In this document: piece after piece, positions 1 to 7,634 of the stretch
Position numbering within the stretch: the first letter of the stretch is position 1
Layout: each line of letters starts with the position of its first letter
Assembly (NCBI RefSeq): GCF_000009265.1
Contig: NC_008378.1
Location: 62,001 to 126,000 of the forward strand
Direction: 5' to 3'
From: Rhizobium johnstonii 3841
GTDB taxonomy: Bacteria > Pseudomonadota > Alphaproteobacteria > Rhizobiales > Rhizobiaceae
DNA: 64,000 bases
Position numbers and translations under genes: made by a program
The notes under the pieces: model-generated
Database searches by the model: none
Told to the model about the DNA's origin: nothing
The model's input: the letters and a program-made list of their open reading frames with translations, nothing else

Positions 1-238
1 GCGATGCGTTCATGCGCAATTCGACGACGGCATTACTCATCTTGAAAGAGGCGGCCTGCGCGATAGCACTGGTGAGATTGATCGACTTTGCAGCGCCGGC
101 GCCGAGGGATACGCCGCTATCGGCGTAGGTTCCTGTGGTCGCTTCCGTCGAGGCCTGCTGCAGCTTGTTTTGGGACTGGCTGATGGTGAGCCGCAAAACA
201 TTCTGCATCGCCGATGATGAGACAAAAGATGCTTTCAT
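1..238 (-). CDS. flgL: Flagellar hook-associated protein 3 FlgL, N-terminal part (runs off left edge)
   Basis: The first 79 codons of a hook-filament junction protein are visible; the rest lies outside the window. Translation from the ATG at 238 begins MKASFVSSSAMQNVLRLTIS and continues with a flagellin-like amphipathic helix and a SQNKLQQASTEATTGTYADSG segment. This is the usual FlgL N-terminal D0/D1 pattern. It starts only 2 nt after the flgK stop, so it is translationally linked to flgK, in the rhizobial order flgE-flgK-flgL. FlgL forms a ring between FlgK and the flagellin filament outside the cell and is exported by the flagellar type III apparatus, so it needs no cleavable signal peptide. 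A short frame read on the same stretch in another phase is a shadow. Confidence 0.88.
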   Translation of the reverse strand, partial: MKASFVSSSAMQNVLRLTISQSQNKLQQASTEATTGTYADSGVSLGAGAAKSINLTSAIAQAASFKMSNAVVELRMNAS

Positions 239-240
239 GA

Positions 241-1701
241 CTAGCTCGCTATGTCGAGGAGCGACTGGAACATCTCGTCGATGACGTTCAGGATCTTTGT
301 CGCCGCTTTGTAGGATTGTTCGATGTCGAGAAGCAGTGTCAGTTCCTCGTCGAGGTTGACGCCGGTTTCGTTGGAATAGGCCTCGTCGGAGCGCGACAAG
401 GCGGCAGCCGTGGTTTCGGAGGCCGAGGTGGCGTCGCTTCGATATTGCTCGAGCCAGCCGATGGAGGCGCTGGCGTAGTCCGTCAGGCTTTGCGACGTCG
501 AGAGACCGGCGTCGGAAGAGAACGAGCGCTGTTCCGTCAGCGCCTCATACAGGGCGTCGAGATTGTCCGAGAAGCCGCTGTCTCCCGAGGTGTTGAGATC
601 GGTGATCCCGCTGATGGAGCCATCGCGCAGCTTTGTCGCATCGCCGCCCTCGCTGGTGACGACGGCCAGATTGACCGAGATGGTGGAGGCGATCCCTGTC
701 GCATCGTCGGAAGCAGCAGGTGTTGCCCCGGTTGCGCCTGACGCCGTCGTCCAGACGAAAAGTCCCGGCGCGCTCGTGCTGCCGTCTGTTTCCGAGAAGA
801 TCTGGACGAGCGATTTGGCGATCTCGTCGAGTTGAGCCTGGAATGTCGGGGCGATCTCGTCGCGAAGCTGCAGCAGTGCCTGCAGGCTGCCCGAGGCACT
901 CGTCGTCGATCCCTCGCCGGCGTCGAGCGCAACGCCGTCGATATAGATGGAATTGCCTTCCGTTCCCGCGACGTAAGTCGCTGTCGGCGCGAAGGTGACG
1001 GTGCGGGGTATGGTCTCGAACAGCACGGTGCCATCAGAGGTGTAGAGCGCCATATCGTTATTGTCGCGCACGGTGGAAGTGACGCCGACGATCGAGGAGA
1101 TCTGCTTCAGGAGCTTTTCACGCTCGTCGAGAGCCGAGGATGTATCGGTACCGGTCGATGTCGCCAGCTTGACCGCATTGTTGGCCGCCTCGAACTGCGA
1201 CAGCAGTGTATTCAGGGTTGAGACCTGTGTGGCGATCTCCGCATCCGCCTCGGCTCTGATCGACTGGACGCCGTCGCTTGCGGTATTTAGCGAATTGGCG
1301 AGATCCTGCGCGGCGGTCACGGCCGATTGCGCGGCGGTCGTGCTGCTCGGCGACGTGCCGAATGTCTGGAGCGCCTGCTGGAATGCCGTGAGATAGGTAC
1401 TCGGCGAGGTCTCGTAGTCATTGCCGCCCACCAGCGACTTCAGGCTTTCGAGACCCGTCACCAGCGTCTGCTGGGCGCTGTCCTTGGCATTCGTTTGCAG
1501 ATACTGGGCAAGCAGCGCAGTTTCCTGCGCCCGGCTGATGCTGACGACCTGGGCGCCGGAAAGAGATGTCGTAACCGACGCCTCCCGTCTCACATAGTCG
1601 GAATTTCCGACATTGGCGATATTCGTCGAGATGACGCTGCTTTGCTGGCCCGTAGTGTTGAAAATACTTTGCACGTTGTTCAATGCGGAGGTGAGCGACA
1701 T
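241..1701 (-). CDS. flgK: Flagellar hook-associated protein 1 FlgK
   Basis: This 486-residue protein joins the hook to the filament. The N-terminus (MSLTSALNNVQ, then NIANVGNSDYVRR) is the conserved rod/hook/HAP domain with its N-I-A-N signature. The C-terminus (GVNLDEELTLLLDIEQSYKA, then ILNVIDEMFQSLLDI) is the conserved terminal helix that pairs with it in the axial D0 domain. The middle is Ser/Thr/Ala-rich and variable, as in other alpha-proteobacterial FlgK. There is no signal peptide, consistent with flagellar type III export. It lies between flgE (13 nt gap) and flgL (2 nt gap) on the same strand, so the three genes are probably one transcript. The start at 1701 places the family N-terminus exactly. 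Confidence 0.95.
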   Translation of the reverse strand: MSLTSALNNVQSIFNTTGQQSSVISTNIANVGNSDYVRREASVTTSLSGAQVVSISRAQETALLAQYLQTNAKDSAQQTLVTGLESLKSLVGGNDYETSPSTYLTAFQQALQTFGTSPSSTTAAQSAVTAAQDLANSLNTASDGVQSIRAEADAEIATQVSTLNTLLSQFEAANNAVKLATSTGTDTSSALDEREKLLKQISSIVGVTSTVRDNNDMALYTSDGTVLFETIPRTVTFAPTATYVAGTEGNSIYIDGVALDAGEGSTTSASGSLQALLQLRDEIAPTFQAQLDEIAKSLVQIFSETDGSTSAPGLFVWTTASGATGATPAASDDATGIASTISVNLAVVTSEGGDATKLRDGSISGITDLNTSGDSGFSDNLDALYEALTEQRSFSSDAGLSTSQSLTDYASASIGWLEQYRSDATSASETTAAALSRSDEAYSNETGVNLDEELTLLLDIEQSYKAATKILNVIDEMFQSLLDIAS

Positions 1702-1714
1702 GCCGGCGCCCTCC

Positions 1715-3007
1715 CTATCGTTTCAGATTGACGAGGACATCCATGATATCGGAGCCGGTCTGAAACACCTTGGAATTGGCGGTATAGCTGCGCTGCGCCT
1801 CGATCATTTCCGTCAGTTCGCCGGCGAGATCGACGTTCGAGCTTTCGAGAGCGCCGGACTGGATGGAGCCAAGCCCGTTCGTCTGCGGGAAGCCGGTGAC
1901 CGTGACGCCGGACAATCCGTTGGCACTGTAGACGTTGCCGCTGAGCAGCGTCAGATTGTCGGGGCTGGCGACCGTCGCGAGAGGGATCTGGTAGAGAGCC
2001 TTTGTCGCGCCGTTCGCATAGGAGACCGACACCACGCCGTCCGCACCGATAGACACCGAGCTCACCGCACTTGCGGCTTGGCCGTCTGCGGAGCCCGTCG
2101 CCGAGAAGTCGGAGGCAAGCTGGGTGAAGTCGGAATAGTCCATGGTGACCGTCTTTGCCGTCACCGGATCGACGATGTCGGTGTCGGTTGCGGAGGTCAG
2201 CTGGCCATCGGCGTCGAAGGAGAGCGTTGCGACGCTCACGGCATCGGAGGAGTAGGGAAAGGATGTCGTGCTGCCGGTGGCTGCATCGGCATTGCGGTAA
2301 ACCGCGACTTCCCAGGTGCTGCCGGTGACCGCGCCGCTCGCGTCCGTCGTGACGCCGGTCTTGGTGAAGTAATAGTCGTACTGGACGGTGCCGCCGAGGC
2401 TGTCATAGGCAACCAGCGACATCTTCTGCGTGTCGTCGGTGACGCTCGCCGTGTTGGCGCTCGGCAGTGTCGTCGTATTGGTGACGACGGTCGCTTCGGA
2501 GTTCAGGTTGCCGCTGAAATAGGCGCTGCTCGAAGCGATGGCGCTCAAGCCAGATTGGGATACGTTGACCGGCACCAGGCCGTCGAAGCCGTTGACGACC
2601 ACCGCCGGCACGCCGGAGTCATAGGAATATCCCATCAGCGTAAAACCGGCGCCGTTGACGAGATTGCCGTCGCTGTCGACCGAGAAGTCGCCGGCCCGGG
2701 TGAGCACAGGCGTGCCGTCGGCGCTTTCCACGATGAAGAACCCGTCTCCCGAGATCGCCAGGTCGTAGGCCGAGGTCGTATAGGAAATGTCGCCTTGTTG
2801 GGAAATCGCCTGGCGCACCGAGGTCTGAACGCCGCCTGAATTGTAATTGCCCGAGGAAGACGGCAGAACCAATGACGAAAAGGACGTTGAAACGGCTTTG
2901 TAGCCGGTAGTATTCGCGTTGGCGATATTGTCGGAAACCGTGCTCAGCCGGTTTGCCTGGGCGCTCATGCCGGAGACGGCGGTTTTCATGCTTCCAAAAA
3001 TGCTCAT
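1715..3007 (-). CDS. flgE: Flagellar hook protein FlgE
   Basis: This is a 430-residue hook subunit. The start at 3007 is chosen because translation opens with the family N-terminus MSIFGSMKTAVSGMSAQANR, followed by SDNIANANTTGYK. A ribosome site (AAAGGAT) lies about 8 nt upstream. A longer in-frame extension to 3109 adds 34 residues unlike FlgE. The C-terminus, with SGALESSNVDLAGELTEMI and AQRSYTANSKVFQT, is the conserved FlgE/FlgG-type end. Subunits polymerise into the curved universal joint linking rod and filament. The gene heads the flgE-flgK-flgL block. The gene upstream is casA rather than another flagellar gene. Confidence 0.95.
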   Translation of the reverse strand: MSIFGSMKTAVSGMSAQANRLSTVSDNIANANTTGYKAVSTSFSSLVLPSSSGNYNSGGVQTSVRQAISQQGDISYTTSAYDLAISGDGFFIVESADGTPVLTRAGDFSVDSDGNLVNGAGFTLMGYSYDSGVPAVVVNGFDGLVPVNVSQSGLSAIASSSAYFSGNLNSEATVVTNTTTLPSANTASVTDDTQKMSLVAYDSLGGTVQYDYYFTKTGVTTDASGAVTGSTWEVAVYRNADAATGSTTSFPYSSDAVSVATLSFDADGQLTSATDTDIVDPVTAKTVTMDYSDFTQLASDFSATGSADGQAASAVSSVSIGADGVVSVSYANGATKALYQIPLATVASPDNLTLLSGNVYSANGLSGVTVTGFPQTNGLGSIQSGALESSNVDLAGELTEMIEAQRSYTANSKVFQTGSDIMDVLVNLKR

Positions 3008-3278
3008 GGCTCGATCCTTTAAGGTTTGGGAACATGCCATGTGACGAGGGGCTTCCAGGGCCCGGATTGCGGGCGCACGACATCGCTGGCGCCGGGCAAA
3101 GGCCGACACCGGTCGATGATCTGATTGTCTGGACTGACCCCGTGATGGCGATAGGCGCTTCGGCTCATCCGCGCGCTAGTATCGTGCGCCTGTGGCGGCG
3201 CACCAACGTTTCAGCATTTCAGGAGCGGCCCGGCTGAAGGCTCTGCCAGCTCCACGGCCGGGCCGCTTTCAGATCGTC
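3008..3278. other. Intergenic region between casA and flgE
   Basis: I see no credible gene here. The stretch is the flgE leader (minus strand) and contains a strong hairpin at 3224-3267. No clear promoter consensus could be read by eye. Confidence 0.5.
3224..3267 (-). terminator. GC-rich hairpin downstream of casA (candidate terminator)
   Basis: Perfect 11-bp arms, AGCGGCCCGGC at 3224-3234 and GCCGGGCCGCT at 3257-3267, are separated by 22 nt. It sits 60 nt after the annotated casA stop and only 11 nt after the alternative-frame stop at 3279. There is no uridine tract on the minus strand, so it may be a Rho-assisted terminator or mRNA-stability hairpin rather than a classical intrinsic terminator. 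Confidence 0.45.
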
Positions 3279-3327
3279 TCATTGCAGCTTCTCCAGCAAC
3301 TGCAATGGCGACGCTCCGTATCCGCCG

Positions 3328-4179
3328 TCAGCCCGCGGACTGTACGGACAATGAACCGGTGTCGGATGTGTCGAGCAGACTAAAGAGCTGGCTCGCCTGG
3401 CTTTCGGTGACGTCCTCGGGCTTGCCTGCCATGAACTCGTCCAATGTCACGAGCCCGTCTCCATTCGTATCGAGATCGGAGAGCAAGGATTGAGACTCGT
3501 CGTCTTCTGCGGGCGGCGGCGGTGGCGGTCCTTCGGAACGTTGCGACTGCTCGGCCGACATGGCCTCGGTCAGCTCATCGACCGATAGCGAACCCGCTCC
3601 TTCGCTGTCGAAGCTGTCGAAAAGCGTGCCGGCCTGGTCTTCCGTCACATCGGAGGGCCGGCCTGCGACGAACTCGTCCTTGCTGATGGAGCCGTCGCCA
3701 TCGGTATCGAGATCGGAGAGCAGGGATGCAAGATCGTCGCCGCCGGGGCGTTGCGACTGCTGAGCGGACATGGCCTCGGCGAGCACATCGACCGATAGCG
3801 AGCCAGTGCTTTCGCTGTCGAAGCTGCCGAAAAGCGTGTTGGCCTGGTCCTCCGTCACGTCGGACGGCCGGGCCGCGACGAACTCGGCCTTAGTCACGTA
3901 GCCGTCGCCATCGCTGTCCAATTGGGCAACATCCATGCCTTCGCCGCCATCCTCATCCTCGCCGGATACCGACTGATCGGAGAAGCGATTCATCGACAGC
4001 GTCATCAGTTGGGACAGGAGTTTGTCGGCGCTGCTGGACGTGTCTTCATCGAGCTGCCCGCTTTTGGTTGCTTTTGCCGACGAAACCGTATTAGAGGATA
4101 GGATCTCCTCGGACGCGGATGTCGGGTACTTGCTATAGGAATAGGAAGAGACTGATGTTGCAGCGGAAATGGTCGTCAT
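3328..4179 (-). CDS. casA: Calsymin-like secreted EF-hand calcium-binding protein CasA
   Basis: This 283-residue acidic protein has three homologous blocks, each carrying a pair of EF-hand loops: residues 88-99 (DSDGDGYVTKAE) and 121-132, 158-169 (DTDGDGSISKDE) and 191-202, 237-248 (DTNGDGLVTLDE) and 270-281. The first loop of each pair is canonical. The second (DSESTG, DSEGAG, DTSDTG) is degenerate, and loops 2 and 6 lack the position-12 Glu. A six-proline run precedes block three. Three domains of two EF-hands next to a divergent TetR gene is the published description of R. etli calsymin (casA), secreted without N-terminal cleavage and needed for normal bacteroid development. The start at 4179 has GGAG 8 nt upstream. 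The third block ends abruptly, and a frameshift is possible (see findings). Confidence 0.85.
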   Translation of the reverse strand: MTTISAATSVSSYSYSKYPTSASEEILSSNTVSSAKATKSGQLDEDTSSSADKLLSQLMTLSMNRFSDQSVSGEDEDGGEGMDVAQLDSDGDGYVTKAEFVAARPSDVTEDQANTLFGSFDSESTGSLSVDVLAEAMSAQQSQRPGGDDLASLLSDLDTDGDGSISKDEFVAGRPSDVTEDQAGTLFDSFDSEGAGSLSVDELTEAMSAEQSQRSEGPPPPPPAEDDESQSLLSDLDTNGDGLVTLDEFMAGKPEDVTESQASQLFSLLDTSDTGSLSVQSAG

Positions 4180-4220
4180 AAGCGCTCCATCGCTAGGAGG
4201 GTGAGGATGCAACGCATTAC

Positions 4221-4236
4221 AGAACTGATCAGTTCT
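4221..4236. promoter_or_regulatory. Candidate CasR operator in the casA-casR intergenic region
   Basis: A perfect 16-bp palindrome, AGAACTGATCAGTTCT, lies 42 bp upstream of the casA start and 107 bp upstream of the casR start. The same half-sites and 4-nt spacer recur at 5077-5094. Assignment to CasR is inferred from position and from the TetR family's use of palindromes. Confidence 0.7.
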
Positions 4237-4343
4237 CTAAATCGAAATCACTAATGCCACAACCGAAAAAATTGCCCCTCAGAAATCGTAGTCTACGTTC
4301 TCAGGTCGTCGGCACGCGTTTCGGCAGGGTGGTCTAGACCGTC

Positions 4344-4991
4344 ATGGATATTATCGACGAACCTGCGGACGAGCCGCGCAAACGCGGTCGACCGAAAGTT
4401 TCCAGCGACGAGGATAAGCGGGCGCATATCGTCGAAGTCGCGGGCCGCGTTTTCGTCAAATACGGTTATGCCGGAAGCACGACCGCGATCGTCGCCTCCG
4501 AGGCGGGCGTTTCGAAGCAGACGCTCTATAAGCTGTTTCAGAGCAAGGAAGAGTTGTTTGCCGCCGTGGTCGGCGCGCATCGACGCCTGATGCTCGATCT
4601 GCCCAGGCCTGCCGAAGATATCTCGATTGCCGCGAGCCTCGAGCGCATTTTCATGATCGATATGGATGAGGACAAGGATGCCGATCGCACCGGATTCCTG
4701 CAGCTCGTCTTTCGCGAAGCGGCGCAATTTCCCGAACTTGTCGATATCCTGCAACGCGAAGGCATGCTTGCCAGCCGCCAGCATCTCGCCGACTGGCTGA
4801 GCGAACGCCGGTCGGAAGGCAGATTGACGCTGGACGATACGGCGAGCGGAGCCCGGATGCTGATGGATATGATCCTCGGCGGCATGGGTCCGCCGGAAGG
4901 GCGCGCGCAGGCCTGGCCCGATCGGGCTCAACTGTTTGCCCATCTTCGCCGCTGCATTGCCATCTTTGCCGCAGGCGTCGGCGCCACCTAA
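4344..4991 (+). CDS. casR: TetR-family repressor CasR
   Basis: This 215-residue regulator has a basic N-terminus (RKRGRPKVSSDEDKRAHIVEV) and a TetR helix-turn-helix, STTAIVASEAGVSKQTLYKL, at about residues 47-66. The ligand-binding domain is C-terminal. It is divergent from casA with a palindrome between them. In R. etli, casA is controlled by a TetR-type repressor named CasR encoded beside it, and this arrangement fits. The start gives the usual short acidic tail before the HTH. The ligand is unknown. A second copy of the palindrome lies 86 bp downstream of the stop, in front of the next gene, so CasR may control genes on both sides. Confidence 0.85.
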   Translation: MDIIDEPADEPRKRGRPKVSSDEDKRAHIVEVAGRVFVKYGYAGSTTAIVASEAGVSKQTLYKLFQSKEELFAAVVGAHRRLMLDLPRPAEDISIAASLERIFMIDMDEDKDADRTGFLQLVFREAAQFPELVDILQREGMLASRQHLADWLSERRSEGRLTLDDTASGARMLMDMILGGMGPPEGRAQAWPDRAQLFAHLRRCIAIFAAGVGAT

Positions 4992-5076
4992 AGCGCTGAG
5001 ATTCGCTCCTCGCGCTTTCGTCCGGCAAAACGCGATCCCTTGACTTTCGCTTTCCAATTCCGCATTGGATAAATTA

Positions 5077-5094
5077 TAGAACTATAGAGTTCTA
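5077..5094. promoter_or_regulatory. Second candidate CasR operator, upstream of the DUF1217 gene
   Basis: TAGAACTATAGAGTTCTA is an 18-bp site with 7-bp inverted arms and a 4-nt spacer. Its core, AGAACT-N4-AGTTCT, is identical to the casA-casR palindrome. It lies 139 bp upstream of the gene at 5233. Confidence 0.65.
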
Positions 5095-5232
5095 TTAAGT
5101 TGATTCGGCCACATATAGGTGGCTGCGCTTCGCCATGACCGGCGACGACATTCCCGCAGAGATGAAAATGTTCACCCGTGACTGCCGGCCGGCTTTCGCG
5201 CGGCACCGCCGTGCCTATGAAAGGGACAGACG

Positions 5233-7416
5233 TTGGTTTCCACCTATGTAAGCTATCTCACGGTCGCGCGAAATCTGAACGCCAGCCTCTCGAACGTGGC
5301 TTCACAGGCAACGGTTGCCCGCGACAGCGCCTATTACAAGGAAAACATCGACAAGGTCACGACCGTCGATGAATTCATGAGCGATTACAAGCTTTATTCC
5401 TATGCCATGAAGGCCTACGGCCTTGAAGACATGACATATGCCAAGGCCTTCATGAAGAAGGTGCTGGAGAGCGATCTCAGCGATTCATCGAGCTTCGCCA
5501 ACAGCTTGAGCGACACCCGTTATGCCGAGTTCGCTGCCGCCTTCAAATTCGCCGGCGAGACGAAGACGGCGCAATCGGACGTGCAGCGGGACAATCTGCT
5601 CGATGCTTATGAGGAGTCCTTCGACACCGAGGCGGGCGATATCGCCGACGCGACGGACTATTTCGAAGACAATATCTCGTCGATCACCTCGGTCGACGAT
5701 CTTCTGTCGAGTTCGAAGCTGAAGAACTACGTGCTGACGGCTTTCGGGCTCAGCACCGAATATACCTCGAGCAGCTTTCTGAAGAGTGTTTTGACGAGCG
5801 ATCTCGACGAGACCGATAGTTTCGTCAACCAACTCGACGACGAGGTCTATGTCAACCTGTCGAAGGCCTTCAACTTCAACGAGGATGGCTTGACCGACGG
5901 CGACGTGATGTCGGAAGATCAGATCTCGCTGGTCACAAGCGCTTATGCGGTAGCCTCGGCGACGATCGCTTCCTCGGAAACCGGGGAGGCCTATGACACT
6001 TACTTCGCGGCGCAAATTGGCAACATCACCTCCGTCGATGAGTTGATGAGCGACGACAAACTGGTTTCCTATCTGAGAACTGCCTATGGGCTTACCGATA
6101 GCGAAACCGATAACTTCATTTCTGCGGCGCTGAAAAGCGCCGACATCGCCGACGCGATCGGCTTGTCCGAGCTGCACGATGCCTTCAATTTCGATGAAGA
6201 CGGCGCGCTTGCCGATGGTGACACGGCCCAGACATCGGAACAGACCGCCGCCACCACGGCGGCCTTCGATGAAAATTATGAAGTGCTGATCGCCAACACC
6301 GACACTGAAGACGCCGTCGACAACTATACGACGCGCATCGCCAGCGTCACCTCGATCGATGATTTCCTGGTGTCGAATGATGACGACGACGATGACGACA
6401 ACGACGATCTCCCGGAACTGTGGGAAATGGCGTTGCGAGCCTATGACATAGACCCGGACAGCGTTTCGAGAAGCGAGGTCCGGAAAATTCTCGAAAGCGA
6501 TCCCTCGGACTCGAAAAGCTATGTCAACAGCCTCGACGATGACCGGTTCGTCGCCTTTCGCAAAGCCTTCAACTTCGACGATAATGGCGACGTGACCGTT
6601 CCGCTACAGGCCATGTCGGAATCCGTCGTCGACGACTATGCGACCTATTACAAGCAGAACAAGATCCGATACCTCGAAGGCGACGAGATGACGGAAGCGA
6701 CCGACGCGGCGGACGAGGGGATCACCTATTTTCGCGAGCAGATGGCGACGATCACCACGGCCAGCGAATTCCTGGCCGATGATCGTCTGGTTTCCTTCGT
6801 GCTCGAGGCGAAGGGGCTCGATCCTGATGATGTCACGTCGGACGCGTTGGAAGAGATGTTTGCTTCCGATCTCGACGACGAAGACAGTTACGTCAATAAG
6901 CTGGACGACAATCGTTTCGCCGAACTCGTCGGCGCGTTCAATTTCGATCAGGACGGCAATATTTCAGCGGAGCCCACCGGAACGGTGCAGCAGCGCGGCG
7001 ACGTGCTGGAGACGATCGACGCCTATGTCAGGCTGACGCTGGAGGATGATCAAGGCGACAGCAACACCGGCGTGCGCCTTGCCCTCTACTTCCAGCGCAA
7101 GGCGCCGGAGATCTCGAGCGCCTACGACATTCTGGGCGACAGCGCGCTCTTCGAGTTTTTTACGACGAGCTTCAACCTGTCCAGTTACGTCTCGAACATG
7201 GACGTCGATAAACAAGCCGAGATGATCGACAATTTTATCGACATCGAGGATCTGTCGGATCCTGACAAAGTCGACGATCTGATCAAACGCTTCACCGCCA
7301 TGTATGACATGGCCAACGGCACAGGCACCACGTCGACGGCGCTGTCGATCCTGACCGGCTCGGCGACGATAAGCGCCGATACGCTGCTTGCGATGGCGCA
7401 ATTGAAAAGCGGTTGA
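5233..7416 (+). CDS. Large DUF1217 repeat protein (flagellum/secretion-associated family)
   Basis: This 727-residue, very acidic protein starts at TTG 5233, preceded by AAAGGGA at about 7 nt; no nearby in-frame ATG fits. It contains about five copies of a 70-residue unit, roughly residues 32-108, 141-217, 255-321, 361-449 and 498-572, each with S(V/I)D(E/D)(F/L)(M/L), an A(Y/F)(G/D)(L/I) helix, an ESDLSD-like loop and an A(F)NF end. A divergent sixth unit (618-697, ending IEDLSDPDKVDDLIKRFTAM) is the usual DUF1217 C-terminus. Acidic stretches such as FNFDQDGN and FNFNEDG after several repeats resemble half EF-hands. Residues 383-391 form an Asp-rich run. DUF1217 genes typically sit near flagellar genes in Rhizobiales, but their function is unknown. 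There is no signal peptide. Confidence 0.8.
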   Translation: MVSTYVSYLTVARNLNASLSNVASQATVARDSAYYKENIDKVTTVDEFMSDYKLYSYAMKAYGLEDMTYAKAFMKKVLESDLSDSSSFANSLSDTRYAEFAAAFKFAGETKTAQSDVQRDNLLDAYEESFDTEAGDIADATDYFEDNISSITSVDDLLSSSKLKNYVLTAFGLSTEYTSSSFLKSVLTSDLDETDSFVNQLDDEVYVNLSKAFNFNEDGLTDGDVMSEDQISLVTSAYAVASATIASSETGEAYDTYFAAQIGNITSVDELMSDDKLVSYLRTAYGLTDSETDNFISAALKSADIADAIGLSELHDAFNFDEDGALADGDTAQTSEQTAATTAAFDENYEVLIANTDTEDAVDNYTTRIASVTSIDDFLVSNDDDDDDDNDDLPELWEMALRAYDIDPDSVSRSEVRKILESDPSDSKSYVNSLDDDRFVAFRKAFNFDDNGDVTVPLQAMSESVVDDYATYYKQNKIRYLEGDEMTEATDAADEGITYFREQMATITTASEFLADDRLVSFVLEAKGLDPDDVTSDALEEMFASDLDDEDSYVNKLDDNRFAELVGAFNFDQDGNISAEPTGTVQQRGDVLETIDAYVRLTLEDDQGDSNTGVRLALYFQRKAPEISSAYDILGDSALFEFFTTSFNLSSYVSNMDVDKQAEMIDNFIDIEDLSDPDKVDDLIKRFTAMYDMANGTGTTSTALSILTGSATISADTLLAMAQLKSG

Positions 7417-7427
7417 GCGGCCTGCAA

Positions 7428-7485
7428 GCCCCCCGTTCCCGGAGAGCCTGCATCGCTGCCCACGGCAGGGCAGGGGGGCGGCTGC
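7428..7485 (+). terminator. Possible terminator hairpin after the DUF1217 gene
   Basis: GCCCCCC near 7429 can pair with GGGGGGC near 7479. A small perfect inner hairpin, CTGCC-CAC-GGCAG, lies between them. No U-tract follows, so the call is weak. Confidence 0.3.
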
Positions 7486-7634
7486 CTTTGCCCGGATGTG
7501 CCTGATGGACGCAGCGCTGGTTGAAAACAAAATATCCTGCACGTTATATTCATAATTAAATCCTCGTTAATAAGCATAAGCGAATATTCGCGACATGGCT
7601 GGACCAACAGCAATGAAATCTAGGGGGATTGCGC

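Noticed and set aside
316..2839. Long plus-strand frames opposite flgK and flgE, including a 408-codon one
   Set aside because: They are antisense to well-supported flagellar genes and have the Arg/Gly/Asp-rich composition of shadow frames in high-GC DNA.
6379..6408. GAY triplet run as a phase-variation tract
   Set aside because: Length changes in multiples of three would keep the frame, so it cannot switch the gene off; noted only as an Asp-rich insertion.
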